A stretch of 64,000 nucleotides of DNA from Riptortus pedestris (GCA_019009955.1 CM032230.1:8982001-9046000); one strand, 5' to 3'. Positions 45,100-56,251 are shown, counted from the stretch's first letter. The notes: a model not told the origin generated them from the letters alone. Program-made: numbers and translations.

Positions 45100-45901
45100 G
45101 TAACCTCTGTCTATACATTATTTTTTTCTCGACATTTCATGATAACTTTTCGTTTCACATGCCATAGACACGATTTGTTTGTTTGTTACCTGTTCACGTA
45201 TAAACGGCTAAACCGAATTTTAGGAAACTTGGTATGTATATTACTACTAGCCCAGCTTAGACTTTAGGCTATATTAATATTATCTGAGACGAACAAGAGT
45301 GGGGTCTTACAAGAGGGGCCTGAAATTAAAAATAGCGTTATTTCTTTTCGCATTTCGACAAATATTCACGTAACAAAAGTTGTTTATATTGTTATATAGA
45401 GTAACTTTTATTTAGATCCTGTTACTTCTGGTATTTATTAACTTTGTTCAGTTAATATATGATATGCTTGACTGTACACGCTATGTACTGTTATGAATAT
45501 AGAGTTAACAATTGTGACTTTCAAACGATTATTTTTAACAGCAGTTATTACGTACGTAAAAGAGTTGTCAACATTGGGCTTTTTACCGCGAAAAGATAAA
45601 AGTACTTTTATTTCTACATGGTTTGGAAGACAGAACACTTTCTATAATTATGAATTATATGGTCCCTTATGTTATTAAAAAAACTGCATTCACAGTAGTC
45701 GGATATACATATGCATTCACAGAAGACGGATAAACGGATGTATAAGACTTTTGAGGTCAGTAAAGCCTTACATAACAAATAATTTTATTATTAACAAATC
45801 AACAGCAACGACGGTAATAAACCCTAAACACTGGGACGGGGAAATGTCAAAATATTTCAGCCTCAAATGACTTCCCGGGCGAAGCCGGGCCACTTGGTTA
45901 T
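45093..45901 (-). mobile_element. Interspersed element in (TA)n, reverse copy
   Basis: Reverse complement of the 29908-31215 element: GTAACCTCTGTCTATACATT at one edge, AACGGCTAAACCGAATTTTA, GTGGGGTCTTACAAGAGGGG, and GGGCGAAGCCGGGCCACTTG at the other edge. It has only one of the ~299-bp units. One end lies in the (TA)n of a HINE fragment. Confidence 0.72.
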
Positions 45902-45929
45902 AGGTGTATTAAACAGAGAGGGGGGCTCA

Positions 45930-46150
45930 GGTTAGCCACGCAAGTTAAAGCGTTGACTTTAATCTCACGTGGTAAGCCTAGAGTGGCGAGTTCAATTCCC
46001 GCCTGGGCAAAGGAAATTATTTAATGATGAAATTCATTAAATAACATCCGAAGTCCCACCATGGCTAGAAAATGGTGGTAACCTGTAGATAACCCGTCCC
46101 AATTAGCCTTAGTTGCAAAAAGTGGACGTTAATAAATAATAATAAATAAT
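45930..46150 (+). repeat. tRNA-derived SINE, full length
   Basis: Head GGTTAGCCACGCAAGTTAAA with an A-box-like portion, B box GAGTTCAATTCC (45988-45999), then the body (GGTAACCTGTAGATAACCCG, TTAGTTGCAAAAAGTGGACG) and an (AAT)n tail. It is the best copy of the family. Confidence 0.82.
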
Positions 46151-46289
46151 AATATAAAAAGAGAGGGATTGACTAGACACTTATTTTCATTTATTATTCA
46201 AAATAAAATTTTTATTATATAGGCCTTCTACCCGACTGTTATGGGAAAACAATACGCCCAGACGGGAAGAGTAGTTGTCAAAAAAATTG

Positions 46290-46349
46290 TCAAAAAAAAC
46301 TACCATCATAATTCAGCCTCTAATGATTTCCCCAGCGAAGACAGGCACC

Positions 46350-46352
<3 letters not shown>
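46290..46352 (-). repeat. End fragment of the (TA)n-inserting element
   Basis: ATTCAGCCTCTAATGATTTC and AGCGAAGACAGGCACC match the 45840-45901 end and directly abut a (TA)n tract (46353-46407). Confidence 0.55.
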
Positions 46353-46410
<58 letters not shown>

Positions 46411-46669
46411 TTTATTTGTTTCCTTCCAATAGTAACCCTATTGTTTCTGCATGTCCCATTCAAAATATCATATAACATTCATTTTTATTAGGTTAAAATT
46501 ATTTTATACATATATTATTTCAAAAGTATGAGATATACATATAAAAAGAATTAACAATAACAACTTTATATTAAAGTAAAAACATATAAAAAGAATCATT
46601 AGTAGTCTGAAAAGAAAAAAAGAAAAGAAATATTGAATGTCTATAAATATTTTAAGTATTGTAGTTGTA

Positions 46670-46876
46670 TCAGCTATAATAAGTATTCAACCGATTAATT
46701 TTATCAAAAGCGTGTTCTGCGAATATTTTAAAAGCATTATTATATTTTAAAAATAACTTGTCTTCTTTTATTGGAAATTTGCCTTTTTTTTGTTTATGGT
46801 CTTGTTTTAGTTTTTGTCGTTCGTTAGTCAGTAGTCTGCAATCGTATATTAAGTGTTTGACTTGTTTGTGGGAATA
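46670..46876 (-). pseudogene. LINE ORF2 C-terminal fragment
   Basis: An open stretch of about 68 codons on the minus strand reads QVKHLIYDCRLLTNERQKLK, then a lysine-rich segment and FPIKEDKLFLKYNNAFKIFA, ending NRLNTYYS and a stop at 46670. The HLIYDC...ERQ..L pattern is the usual final segment of LINE ORF2 proteins after the last zinc-binding cysteine. The 5' truncation again lies next to a (TA)n tract. It may be a third LINE family here, related to the one at 61.4-62.0 kb (HILYDCTTFSQNRSNL). Confidence 0.65.
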
Positions 46877-46880
46877 TATG

Positions 46881-46931
<51 letters not shown>

Positions 46932-46934
<3 letters not shown>

Positions 46935-47431
46935 CCCCCCCCCCCCCCACCCCCCCCCCCCCCCACCCCCCCCCCCCCCCACCCCCCCCCCCCCCCACCC
47001 CCCCCCCCCCCCACCCCCCCCCCCCCCCACCCCCCCCCCCCCCCACCCCCCCCCCCCCCCACCCCCCCCCCCCCCCACCCCCCCCCCCCCCCACCCCCCC
47101 CCCCCCCCACCCCCCCCCCCCCCCACCCCCCCCCCCCCCCACCCCCCCCCCCCCCCACCCCCCCCCCCCCCCACCCCCCCCCCCCCCCACCCCCCCCCCC
47201 CCCCACCCCCCCCCCCCCCCACCCCCCCCCCCCCCCACCCCCCCCCCCCCCCACCCCCCCCCCCCCCCACCCCCCCCCCCCCCCACCCCCCCCCCCCCCC
47301 ACCCCCCCCCCCCCCCACCCCCCCCCCCCCCCACCCCCCCCCCCCCCCACCCCCCCCCCCCCCCACCCCCCCCCCCCCCCACCCCCCCCCCCCCCCACCC
47401 CCCCCCCCCCCCACCCCCCCCCCCCCCCACC
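46932..47431. repeat. (C15A)n array
   Basis: About 31 near-perfect 16-bp units of fifteen C and one A, preceded by (TA)n (46885-46930). The complementary strand is almost pure G and could form quadruplexes. Proline- or glycine-repeat open frames across it are artefacts of composition. It sits exactly where the 5' part of the left LTR should be. The regularity is unusual enough that an assembly or sequencing artefact must be considered. Confidence 0.9.
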
Positions 47432-47581
47432 ATTAAGAAAAACCACCAAGACTAGTTTGCATTGTGAAATAAATTTTGCAGTGATAAAAACTGTGAAACT
47501 TGCGAGTATTTAATTTTGCAATCCAAAAGAACTCTTATTAAAAACGTTTATTACTGGTTTTGGTAATACAAAAACGTAACA
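47432..47581 (+). repeat. Left LTR, 3' remnant
   Basis: From ATTGTGAAATAAATTTTGCA onward it matches 50894-51011 with a single difference and ends GTAACA. The first 30 bases match poorly. The upstream about 520 bp expected from the right LTR are missing and replaced by the (C15A)n array. Confidence 0.88.
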
Positions 47582-47583
47582 AC

Positions 47584-47600
47584 TGGTGTCAGAAGTGGGA
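47584..47600 (+). promoter_or_regulatory. Primer-binding site candidate
   Basis: TGGTGTCAGAAGTGGGA begins with TGG (complement of a tRNA CCA end) two bases after the left LTR end, the expected place for reverse-transcription priming. The specific tRNA was not identified. Confidence 0.7.
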
Positions 47601-47623
47601 TTGCAAAATTAAAATCAACAAAA

Positions 47624-50302
47624 ATGAAGTTTGAAGAACTAAAAGTGGAACAGCTGAAGAAGGAGCTGGCTAAACTGGATATGCCAACAACAGGAAATAA
47701 GGCTGAATTACAAAGGCGGTTGACAGATGAATTCCAAAGACGAGGAATCGATATAAGTGCACACGAGTTTGACGATAAAGAAGACATTGCTGTAAGTAAT
47801 CCTATCTCAAGTAGCAATTTGGACTTAAATTCAATTTTAGCCGCTATCATGGAAAATAACCAGAAACTCTTGGAAGCTTCTAAAAGTAACAGCGAGAAAA
47901 TCTTAGCGGAAGTCAGACAAGAATTCCAGGAAGCTTCTCGAAGTAACAGTGAGAAAATATTAGCGGAAGTCAGACAAGAATTCCAGGAAGCTTCTAGAGC
48001 TAATTACGAAAAATTAGAAGAAGCCTCTAGAGCTAATTACGAGAGATTAGAAGAAGCTTCCAGAACTAATTGTGAAAGACTCGAAGAAAAATTTCAGGAA
48101 GCTTCTAGGGCTAATTGCGAGAAACTTGAGGAACTTCAGGAAGCCTCCAGAACGACAAACCTCAAACTCCACGAAATATCAGAGGTATTGGGCAAACGAG
48201 TGGAAGCCATTGAGCAGAGAGTAAGCGGGTTTGATGAAAAATTGAATAATGTTGAAGAGAAAGTGTCCAACCTAGGAAAGAAGGTAGACGATGAAATACG
48301 TGAGCTACAATTCCAAATGGATAATCTACATGTTCGAGAGGGTCCGGTGAGGCTCATTTCAGAAAATTCCATCAAGATAAAGACCCCAACTTTTGATGGT
48401 AATGTACCATTTAATGTTTTTAAATTCCAATTTGAGACGGTGGCCAGTAGAAACGGATGGAATAATGAAGAGAAAGCGGTAGAATTGATTTTGGCACTGA
48501 AGGGAACCGCTGCAGAAATCCTGGAGAGTTTACCATCAGCTTGTAGGAATAATTATGAGGACATTATGTTGGCATTACAGCGCAAGTTTGGCGGTGAGCA
48601 TAAGCGAGAACTTTACAGGATGGAACTAAGGGGCAGAGTGCAGAAACCGAACGAGACGCTACAAGATTTTGCCATGGAAATCGAACGTCTAGTGCAGCTG
48701 ACTTACCCAGGTGAAAATCATCCATTCTTGGATCAGTTCAAGATTGAAGCATTTGTGAATGGTATACGAGATCCAGACGTTAAATTCGCGGTGTGTGCTA
48801 CGCAAAAATCATCCTTTGCTGAAACCATCTCTTATGCGCTAGCCCAGGAGACCGCTAAAGTAATTTCAAAACCACAAGTCTTCAAGGTGCGACGTCTTGA
48901 GGCTGATATTCAAAATGACGCCCAAATGTCAAGGAGTGACATAGAAGCAGTGGTCAAGCGGATACTGGAGGAGCAAAGGAATAGATCACGCGCCGAATGC
49001 TTCAACTGCGGTATGGTTGGCCATTTTCAGCGAAACTGTAAAGCACCAAAGAAAGGGTTGAGATCTTTTACACCATGGAGGGACCACTATCGGGCGAACA
49101 ACGTCCATATCTCAAGGAGTGAAATAGAAGACGTGGTCAAGCAAGTACTGGAGGAGCAGATGAATAGATCGCGCGCTAAATGCTTCAACTGCGGCGAGGT
49201 CGGCCACATTCAGCGTAATTGTAAAGCGCCAAGGAAAAGGTCGAGATCTATTTCGCCATGGAGGGACAACAAACAGGCGACTGACGTCGAAATCTCAAGA
49301 GCCAATGTTAAAGTAGAACGAGCTCGCACTGAGGGGCAAGAACTAGCTCCTAAAACCGATGGCTCCACCATCTCCATTTCCATCATACGACAGAAGAACA
49401 GCAACCTTACTGCTCGTGGACTGATCAACGGGAGGAAGCAGGTCCTCACCATGGACACGGGAGCGACACACTCCATCATTCGGCCCGATTTGGTAAAAGG
49501 GGCAGTGGAACCGTTGGAGAACGTACGACTGCGAACTGCCACAGGGGAGTCAGCCACAGTCTACGGAAGAGCCAAGATGAGAGTGACTATCTCCAACATC
49601 AGCACTGAACATGTCTTTGTTGTCGCTGACATAATGGATGAAGTGATCATCGGTGTAGACTTCATGATAGCCCACGGTATTGACCTGCACATGGGTAAGC
49701 AAGTTATGATCTGGCGAAACACCGAAATACCTTTGGATGTCGGACATGAGAGCAAGACCACAAAGGAGCTACGTACCGACGGACGCCAGAAATTGCCACG
49801 TCGAGCAGAAGCCTCTTCTATTGTTCTTAGCAAAGGCAGAAAACACGATGACGCTCCAGTCCTCTCAAGGCGGCCATGCAACGTAGAGTACAAGGATTGT
49901 ACAAAAGCCGAGGAAGAGGATTGCATCATTGATGTACGACTTAGCCGTGTTAACTCAGGAGGGGCTAGGTCGACGGCGCAGAAGGGTGACACTATTCTGG
50001 CTAAGGAGGGCAATGGAAGGTCGACCCGTCATGAAATATTGGACAGCATAAAAGTGACCAGTAACCAGATGGGTGGCGTACGTGGTCAAGCAGTGAATAC
50101 GGAGGAATTTACGGAAGGACGAATGGGTCTGCTATTCAACCCACAACGCAAGAGGGGACTATCGCCTAAATTGTGGACCTTGCAGAGTGATCGAGAGATT
50201 GGGCGACGTTGTCTGCAGGATGCAAGGATACCACAGTCCGGGGTCTGGAAGGAAAGTGGTACAACTAGAGCGACTAGCCAAGTATGGCAACGGCGATATT
50301 GA
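47624..50302 (+). CDS. Gag-protease polyprotein of Gypsy-type element
   Basis: Intact 892-codon frame, starting 24 bp after the primer-binding site. Residues 3-37 fit a SAP-type DNA-binding motif (LKVEQLKKELAKLDMPTTGN). Residues 83-215 are coiled-coil-like with tandem repeats of SEKILAEVRQEFQEASR and ANYEKLEEASR. Residues about 250-416 match a retrotransposon Gag capsid-like region (TPTFDGNVPFNVFKFQFE). Two CCHC zinc knuckles (459-472 CFNCGMVGHFQRNC; 520-533 CFNCGEVGHIQRNC) lie in a duplicated unit of about 60 residues. An aspartic protease follows with the catalytic DTGA near residue 611 and the flap/IIGVDF block near 675-690. After about residue 700 the sequence is not recognised until a remnant of the integrase C-terminus. 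Gag packages RNA and the protease matures it. No polymerase is encoded, so it would depend on a relative. Confidence 0.92.
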   Translation: MKFEELKVEQLKKELAKLDMPTTGNKAELQRRLTDEFQRRGIDISAHEFDDKEDIAVSNPISSSNLDLNSILAAIMENNQKLLEASKSNSEKILAEVRQEFQEASRSNSEKILAEVRQEFQEASRANYEKLEEASRANYERLEEASRTNCERLEEKFQEASRANCEKLEELQEASRTTNLKLHEISEVLGKRVEAIEQRVSGFDEKLNNVEEKVSNLGKKVDDEIRELQFQMDNLHVREGPVRLISENSIKIKTPTFDGNVPFNVFKFQFETVASRNGWNNEEKAVELILALKGTAAEILESLPSACRNNYEDIMLALQRKFGGEHKRELYRMELRGRVQKPNETLQDFAMEIERLVQLTYPGENHPFLDQFKIEAFVNGIRDPDVKFAVCATQKSSFAETISYALAQETAKVISKPQVFKVRRLEADIQNDAQMSRSDIEAVVKRILEEQRNRSRAECFNCGMVGHFQRNCKAPKKGLRSFTPWRDHYRANNVHISRSEIEDVVKQVLEEQMNRSRAKCFNCGEVGHIQRNCKAPRKRSRSISPWRDNKQATDVEISRANVKVERARTEGQELAPKTDGSTISISIIRQKNSNLTARGLINGRKQVLTMDTGATHSIIRPDLVKGAVEPLENVRLRTATGESATVYGRAKMRVTISNISTEHVFVVADIMDEVIIGVDFMIAHGIDLHMGKQVMIWRNTEIPLDVGHESKTTKELRTDGRQKLPRRAEASSIVLSKGRKHDDAPVLSRRPCNVEYKDCTKAEEEDCIIDVRLSRVNSGGARSTAQKGDTILAKEGNGRSTRHEILDSIKVTSNQMGGVRGQAVNTEEFTEGRMGLLFNPQRKRGLSPKLWTLQSDREIGRRCLQDARIPQSGVWKESGTTRATSQVWQRRY

Positions 50303-50327
50303 GCGTATTCGGGACGAAAAGGCATAG
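50121..50327 (+). pseudogene. Integrase C-terminal (GPY/F-like) remnant
   Basis: LLFNPQRKRGLSPKL at the end of the gag frame is the conserved segment just before the GPY/F module of Gypsy integrases. From about 50173 the module continues in the +1 frame (GPCRVIERLGDVVCRM, then KVVQLERLAKYGN) to a TAG at 50325-50327. A frameshift therefore separates the two halves. Catalytic core and zinc domain are deleted. Confidence 0.8.
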
Positions 50328-50337
50328 TGGGCGGCAG

Positions 50338-51011
50338 TGTTGCGAAAAATAAATAGATGAATAATCCTTCAGAGAGAGAGAGAGAGTCGCGTATTTGGAA
50401 AGTGTGACGTAGATCAAAGAGACCGAAAAGAATGTTCTAGGTCTGACCAGTACCTTCCAGCCAGACGTCGAATGAACTAGACGATTCCCCTTTGATGTAT
50501 GGCGCCTCCCTGTAAAAAGGAGCTCGGGCCAGCCGTGAGTCAGTTTATGCTCAGCGACCTTGATGGTTACATCAGTGCTACAGTGCGACTTAGTGCAGTG
50601 CGGTAAAGAGTTTTTATAAGAAGAAGTTGTGCCGTGACTGTGAGTAACAGTTTAGTGCCGTGTTTAAGACAGTGCAGTGCCACGAAGTAAAGGACAGTGA
50701 AGTGCCGCGAAGTAAAGGACATTGAAGTGCCGCGAAGCAAAGGACAGTGCAGTGCCGAAGTAAAGGACAGTGCAGTGGCGTCTTTCTGTGAATTTCAGTG
50801 AATTATTGGACTGTGACTCATTGAAGAACAGTAACGCTATCAGTGTATACTGTGAGTAGTAATTAAGAATAATCACCAAGTTTATTTTGGATTGTGAAAT
50901 AAATTTTGCAGTGATAAAAACTGTGAAACTTGCGAGTATTTAATTTTGCAATCCAAAAGAACTCTTATTAAAACCGTTTATTACTGGTTTTGGTAATACA
51001 AAAACGTAACA
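50338..51011 (+). repeat. Right LTR
   Basis: About 674 bp starting TGTTGC and ending GTAACA, a near-perfect short terminal inverted repeat with TG...CA edges. A purine-rich stretch precedes it. TGTAAAAAGG at 50511-50520 is a TATA-like candidate conserved in the 24.1-kb solo LTR. AATAAA at 50898-50903 is a polyadenylation signal candidate. A G(A)n-type GA microsatellite lies near 50373, and a stretch of repeated CAGTGCCGCGAAGTAAAGGA-like units at about 50670-50780. Confidence 0.88.
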
Positions 51012-51012
51012 A

Positions 51013-54000
51013 TATGGAGTACAGCTATTCTAGCATCTTATGGGATGCTATTAATAATGGGTTCTTATAGAGTACAGCAATTCTAGCATCTTATGGGATG
51101 CTGTTTATGCTAGGTTCATGTGAAGTACAGCCATTCTAGCATCTTATGGGAGGCTATTTATGCTGGGTGCTTATAGAGTACAGCAATTCTAGCATCTTTT
51201 GAGATGGTGTTTTTTCGGGGTTCATATGGAGTACAGCTATTCTAGCATCTTATGGGATGCTATTTATGATGGGTTTATATGGAGTACAGCTATTCTAGCG
51301 TCTTATGGAAGACCATTTATGCTGGGTTCATACGAAGTACAGCAATTCTAGCATCTTAAGAGATGCTGTTTATGCTGGGCTCATGTGAAGTACAGCAATT
51401 CTAGCATCTTATGGGAGGCTATTTATGCTGGGTTCATACGAAGTACAGCCATTCTAGCATCTTAAGAGATGCTGTTTATGCTGGGTTCATATGGAGTACA
51501 GCCATTCTAGCATCTTATGGGATGCTATTTATGATGGGTTCATATGGAGTACAGCTATTCTAGCATCTTATGGGATGCTATTTATGATGGGTTCATATGG
51601 AGTACAGCTATTCTAGCATCTTATGGGATGCTGTTCATGCTGGGTTCATATGGAGTATAGCTATTCTAGCATCTTATGGGAGGCTATTAATGATGGGTTC
51701 ATATGGAGTACAGCTATCCTAGCATCTTATGAGACGCTATTTATAATGGGTTTATATGGAGTACAGCTATTCTAGCATCTTATGGGAGGCTATTTATGCT
51801 GGGTTCATATAGAGTACAGCGCTTCTAGCATCTTATGGGATGCTATTAATGATGGGTTCATATGGAGTATAGCTATTCTAGCATCTTATGGGATGCTGTT
51901 TATCTGGGGTTCGTATGGAGTACAGCAATTCTAGCATCTTATGGGATGCTGTTTATCTGGGGTTCATATGGAGTACAGCAATTCTAGCATCTTATGGGAT
52001 GCTGTTTATGATGGGTTCATATGGAGTACAGCTATTCTAGCATCTTATGGGATGCTATTTATCTGGGGTTTATATGGAGTACAGCTATTCTAGCATCTTA
52101 TGGGAGGCTATTTATGCTGGGTTCATATAGAGTACAGCAATTCTAGCATCTTATGAGATGCTGTTTTTGCGGGGTTCATATGGAGTACAGCTATCCTAGC
52201 ATCTTATGGGATGCTATTTATGATGGGTTCATATGGAGTACAGCTATTCTAGCATCTTATGGGAGGCTATTTATGCTGGGTTCATATAGAGTACAGCAAT
52301 TCTAGCATCTTAAGAGATGCTGTTTATGCTGGGCTCATGTGAAGTACAGCAATTCTAGCATCTTATGGGAGGCTATTTATGCTGGGTTCATACGAAGTAC
52401 AGAAATTCTAGCATCTTAAAAGATGCTGTTTATGCTAGGTTCATGTGAAGTACAGCCATTCTAGCATCTTATGGGAGGCTATTTATGCTGGGTTCATATG
52501 GAGTACAGCTATTCTAGCATCTTATGGGACGCTATTTATGCTGGGTTCATATGGAGTACAGCTATTCTAGCATCTTATGGGAGGCTATTAATGATGGGTT
52601 CATATGGAGTACAGCTATCCTAGCATATTAAGCGACGCTATTTATACTGGGTTCATATGGAGTACAGCAATTCTAGCCTCTTATGGGATGCTATTTATGA
52701 TGGGTTTATATGGAGTACAGCAATTCTAGCATCTTATGGGATGCTGTTTATCTGGGGTTCGTATGGAGTACAGCAATTCTAGCATCTTATGGGATGCTGT
52801 TTATCTGGGGTTCGTATGGAGTACAGCAATTCTAGCATCTTATGGGATGCTGTTTATCTGGGGTTCGTATGGAGTACAGCAATTCTAGCATCTTATGGGA
52901 TGCTATTAATGATGGGTTCATACGAAGTACAGTTATCCTAGCATCTTATGAGACGCTATTTATAATGGGTTTATATGGAGAACAGCTATTCTAGCATCTT
53001 ATGGGAGGCTATTTATGCTGGGTTCTTATAGAGTACAGCAATTCTAGCATCTTATGGGATGCTGTTTATGCTGGGTTCATATGGAGTACAGCTATCCTAG
53101 CATCTTATGGGAGGCTATTAATGATGGGTTCATATGGAGTACAGCTATCCTAGCATCTTATGGGAGGCTATTAATGATGGGTTCATATGGAGTACAGCTA
53201 TCCTAGCATCTTATGGGAGGCTATTAATGATGGGTTCATATGGAGTACAGCTATTCTAACATCTTATGGGACGCTATTTATGATGGGTTCATATAGAGTA
53301 CAGCTATTCTAGCATCTTATGGGATGCTATTTATGATGGGCTCATATGTAGTACAGCAATTCTAGTATCTTATGGAGTACAGCAATTCAAGCATCTTATG
53401 GGATGCTGTTTATCTGGGGTTCGTATGGAGTACAGCAATTCTAGGATCTTATGCGACGCTATTTATAATGGGTTCATATGGAGTACAGCTATTCTAGCAT
53501 CTTATGGGATGCTATTACTGATGGGTTCATATGGAGTATAGCTATTCTAGCATCTTATGGGAGGCTAATTTATGATGGGATCATATGGAGTACAGCAATT
53601 CCAGCATCTCATGGGATGCTGTTTATGCTGGGTTCATATGGAGTATAGCTATTCTAGCATCTTATGGGATGCTATTTATGATGGGTTCATGTGAAGTACA
53701 GCCATTCTAGCATCTTATGGGAGGCTATTTATGCTGGGTTCATATAGAGTACAGCAATTCTAGCATCTTATGAGATGCTATTTATAATGGGTTCATATGG
53801 AGTACAGCTATCCTAGCATCTTATGAGACGCTATTTATAATGGGTTCATATGGAGTACAGCAATTCCGGCATCTTATGCGGTGCTATTTATGATGGGCTC
53901 ACATGGAGTACAGCTATTCTAGCATCTTATGGGATGCTATTTATGATGGGTTCATATGGAGTACAGCTATTCTAGCATCTTATGGGATGCTATTTATGAT

Positions 54001-55709
54001 GGGTTCATATGGAGTACAGCTATTCTAGCATCTTATGGGATGCTATTTACAATGGGTTCATATGGAGTACAGCTATTGTAGCATCTTCTGGGATGCTATT
54101 TATGATGGGTTCATATGGAGTACAGCAATTCTAGCATCTTACGGGATGCTATTTATGCTGGGTTCATATGGAGTACAGAAATTCTAGCATCTTATGTAAT
54201 GCTATTAATAATGGGTTCATATGGAGTATAGCTGTTCTAGCATCTTATGGGATGCTGTTTATGATGGGTTCATATGGAGTACAGCTATTCTAGCATCTTA
54301 TGGGATGCTATTAATAATGGGTTCATATGGAGTATAGCTGTTCTAGCATCTTATGGGACGCTATTTATAATGGGTTCGTATGGAGTACAGCAATTCTAGC
54401 ATCTTATGGGATGCTGTTTATCTGGGGTTCGTATGGAGTACAGCAATTCTAGCATATTATGCGACGCTATTTATAATGGGTTCGTATGGAGTACAGCTAT
54501 TCTAGCATCTTATGGGATGCTATTTATGATGGGTTCATATGGAGTACAGCTATTCTAGCATCTTATGAGATGCTATTAATGATGGGTTTATATGGAGTAC
54601 AGCTATCCTAGCATCTTATGGGATGCTATTAATGAAGGGTTCATATAGAGTACAGCAATTTTAGCATCTTATGAGATGCTGTTTTTGCGGGGTTCATATG
54701 GAGTACAGCTATTCTAGCATCTTATGGGATGCTATTTATGATGGGTTCATATGGAGTACAGCTATTCTAGCATCTTATGGGATGCTATTTATGATGGGTT
54801 CATATGGAGTATAGCTATTCTAGCATCTTATGGGTCGCTATTTATAATGGGTTCATATGGAGTACAGCTATTCTAGCATCTTATGGGATGCTATTTATGA
54901 TGGGCTCATATGTAGTACAGCAATTCTAGTATCTTATGCGACGCTATTTATAATGGGTTCATATGGAGTATAGCTGTTCTAGCATCTTATGGGATGCTAT
55001 TTATGATGGGTTCATATGGAGTACAGCTATTCTAGCATCTTATGGGATGCTATTAATAATGGGTTCGTATGGAGTACAGCAATTCTAGCATCTTGTGGGA
55101 TGCTGTTTATCTGGGGTTCGTATGGAGTACAGCAATTCTAGCATCTTATGGGATGCTGTTTATCTGGGGTTCGTATGGAGTACAGCAATTCTAGCATCTT
55201 CTGGGATGCTATTTATGATGGGTTCATATGGAGTACAGCTATTCTAGCATTTTATGGGATGCTATTTATGATGGGTTCATATGGAGTTCAGCTATTCCAG
55301 CATCTTATGGGACGCTATTAATGATGGGTTCATATGGAGTACAGCTATTCTAGCATCTTATGGGACGCTATTTACAATGGGTTCATATGGAGTACAGCTA
55401 TTCTAGCATCTTATGGGATGCTGTTTATGCTGGGTTCATATGGAGTATAGCTGTTCTAGCATCTTATGCGACGCTATTTATAATGGGTTCATATGGAGTA
55501 CAGCTATTCTAGCATTTTACGGGATGCTATTTATGATGGGTTCATATGGAGTACAGCTATTCTAGCATCTTATGGAATGCTATTAATAATGGGTTCATAT
55601 GGAGTATAGCTATTCTTGCATCTTATGGGACGCTATTTACGATGGGTTCATATGGAGTACAGCTATTCTAGCATCTTATGGGATGCTATTAATGATGGGT
55701 TCATATGGG
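51013..55709. repeat. 53-bp satellite array with hairpin units
   Basis: About 88 tandem units with consensus GGGTTCATATGGAGTACAGC, TATTCTAGCATCTTATGGGA, TGCTATTTATGAT (53 bp, counted directly between adjacent units). Most units contain AGCATC-TTATGG-GATGCT, a six- to seven-base inverted repeat. Variants (TCTGGGGTTCGTATGG, GAGGCTATT, GACGCTATT) recur in blocks, which suggests higher-order amplification. The array begins immediately at the end of the right LTR and ends at GGGTTATAGGATCC. Confidence 0.95.
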
Positions 55710-56251
55710 TTATAGGATCCCAGTGTTCCTCCATTCGTTGCAAAGGCAGCGTTTTGGTGTAAATAATTTTTTTTTATTTATTTATTTAAATGAGTTCCGC
55801 AACACCGCCGATTTACTCATAATTAAATCGTGCACGCAAGAAAAAAAAATGAATAGCAAAAAAAAATTAGAGGGAAACGTAAAAGGAGTGAACAAAGGTG
55901 GTTTTTGATGGGTTCATTGGAATACCATTTTTATAAGAATCAAATAGTATTGTATGGAAACATCAAGATGGTGAAAATAATATAAATAAAATATAAGATC
56001 GACTGGGAGGGGGAGAAATAAATAAAAATAATAATAATAAAATAAGGAAAAGAGAAAAACAAAGAAATGAGTAAATTAAAAAAAAAGAAGAGAAAACCAA
56101 AAAAAAAATGAATAAATAAAAAAAAAAGGATGGGAAAGAGAAACTAAAAAATAAAATAATATATTAAAATAATAATAAATGAAATTAATGTTTATACACC
56201 CTGCTAATGTAAGAAAGAAGTAAGGAGTAGTGTGTGTCTAGAAATTGTAGA

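Larger units (their letters stand above)
47432..51011 (+). mobile_element. Gypsy-type LTR retrotransposon, pol-deleted
   Basis: About 3.6 kb from a truncated left LTR to a complete right LTR. Order: left LTR remnant, primer-binding site, gag-protease frame, a short integrase C-terminal remnant, right LTR. Reverse transcriptase, RNase H and most of integrase are absent, so it is non-autonomous. The conserved 118 bp of the two LTRs differ by one base, which implies recent activity or conversion. Confidence 0.9.

Noticed and set aside
46824..47455. Long glycine/tryptophan- and proline-rich open frames on both strands (170-200 codons)
   Set aside because: They are the (C15A)n array read in different frames; no coding evidence.
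47624..50302. A domesticated host gag gene
   Set aside because: LTRs, a primer-binding site and an integrase remnant flank it, so it is part of a retrotransposon; no sign of host exons.
48136..50325. Minus-strand open frames under the gag gene
   Set aside because: Shadows of the intact plus-strand gag-protease frame, which has clear domains.
51013..55709. CRISPR array
   Set aside because: Units are contiguous 53-mers with no unique spacers, in an evidently eukaryotic context.
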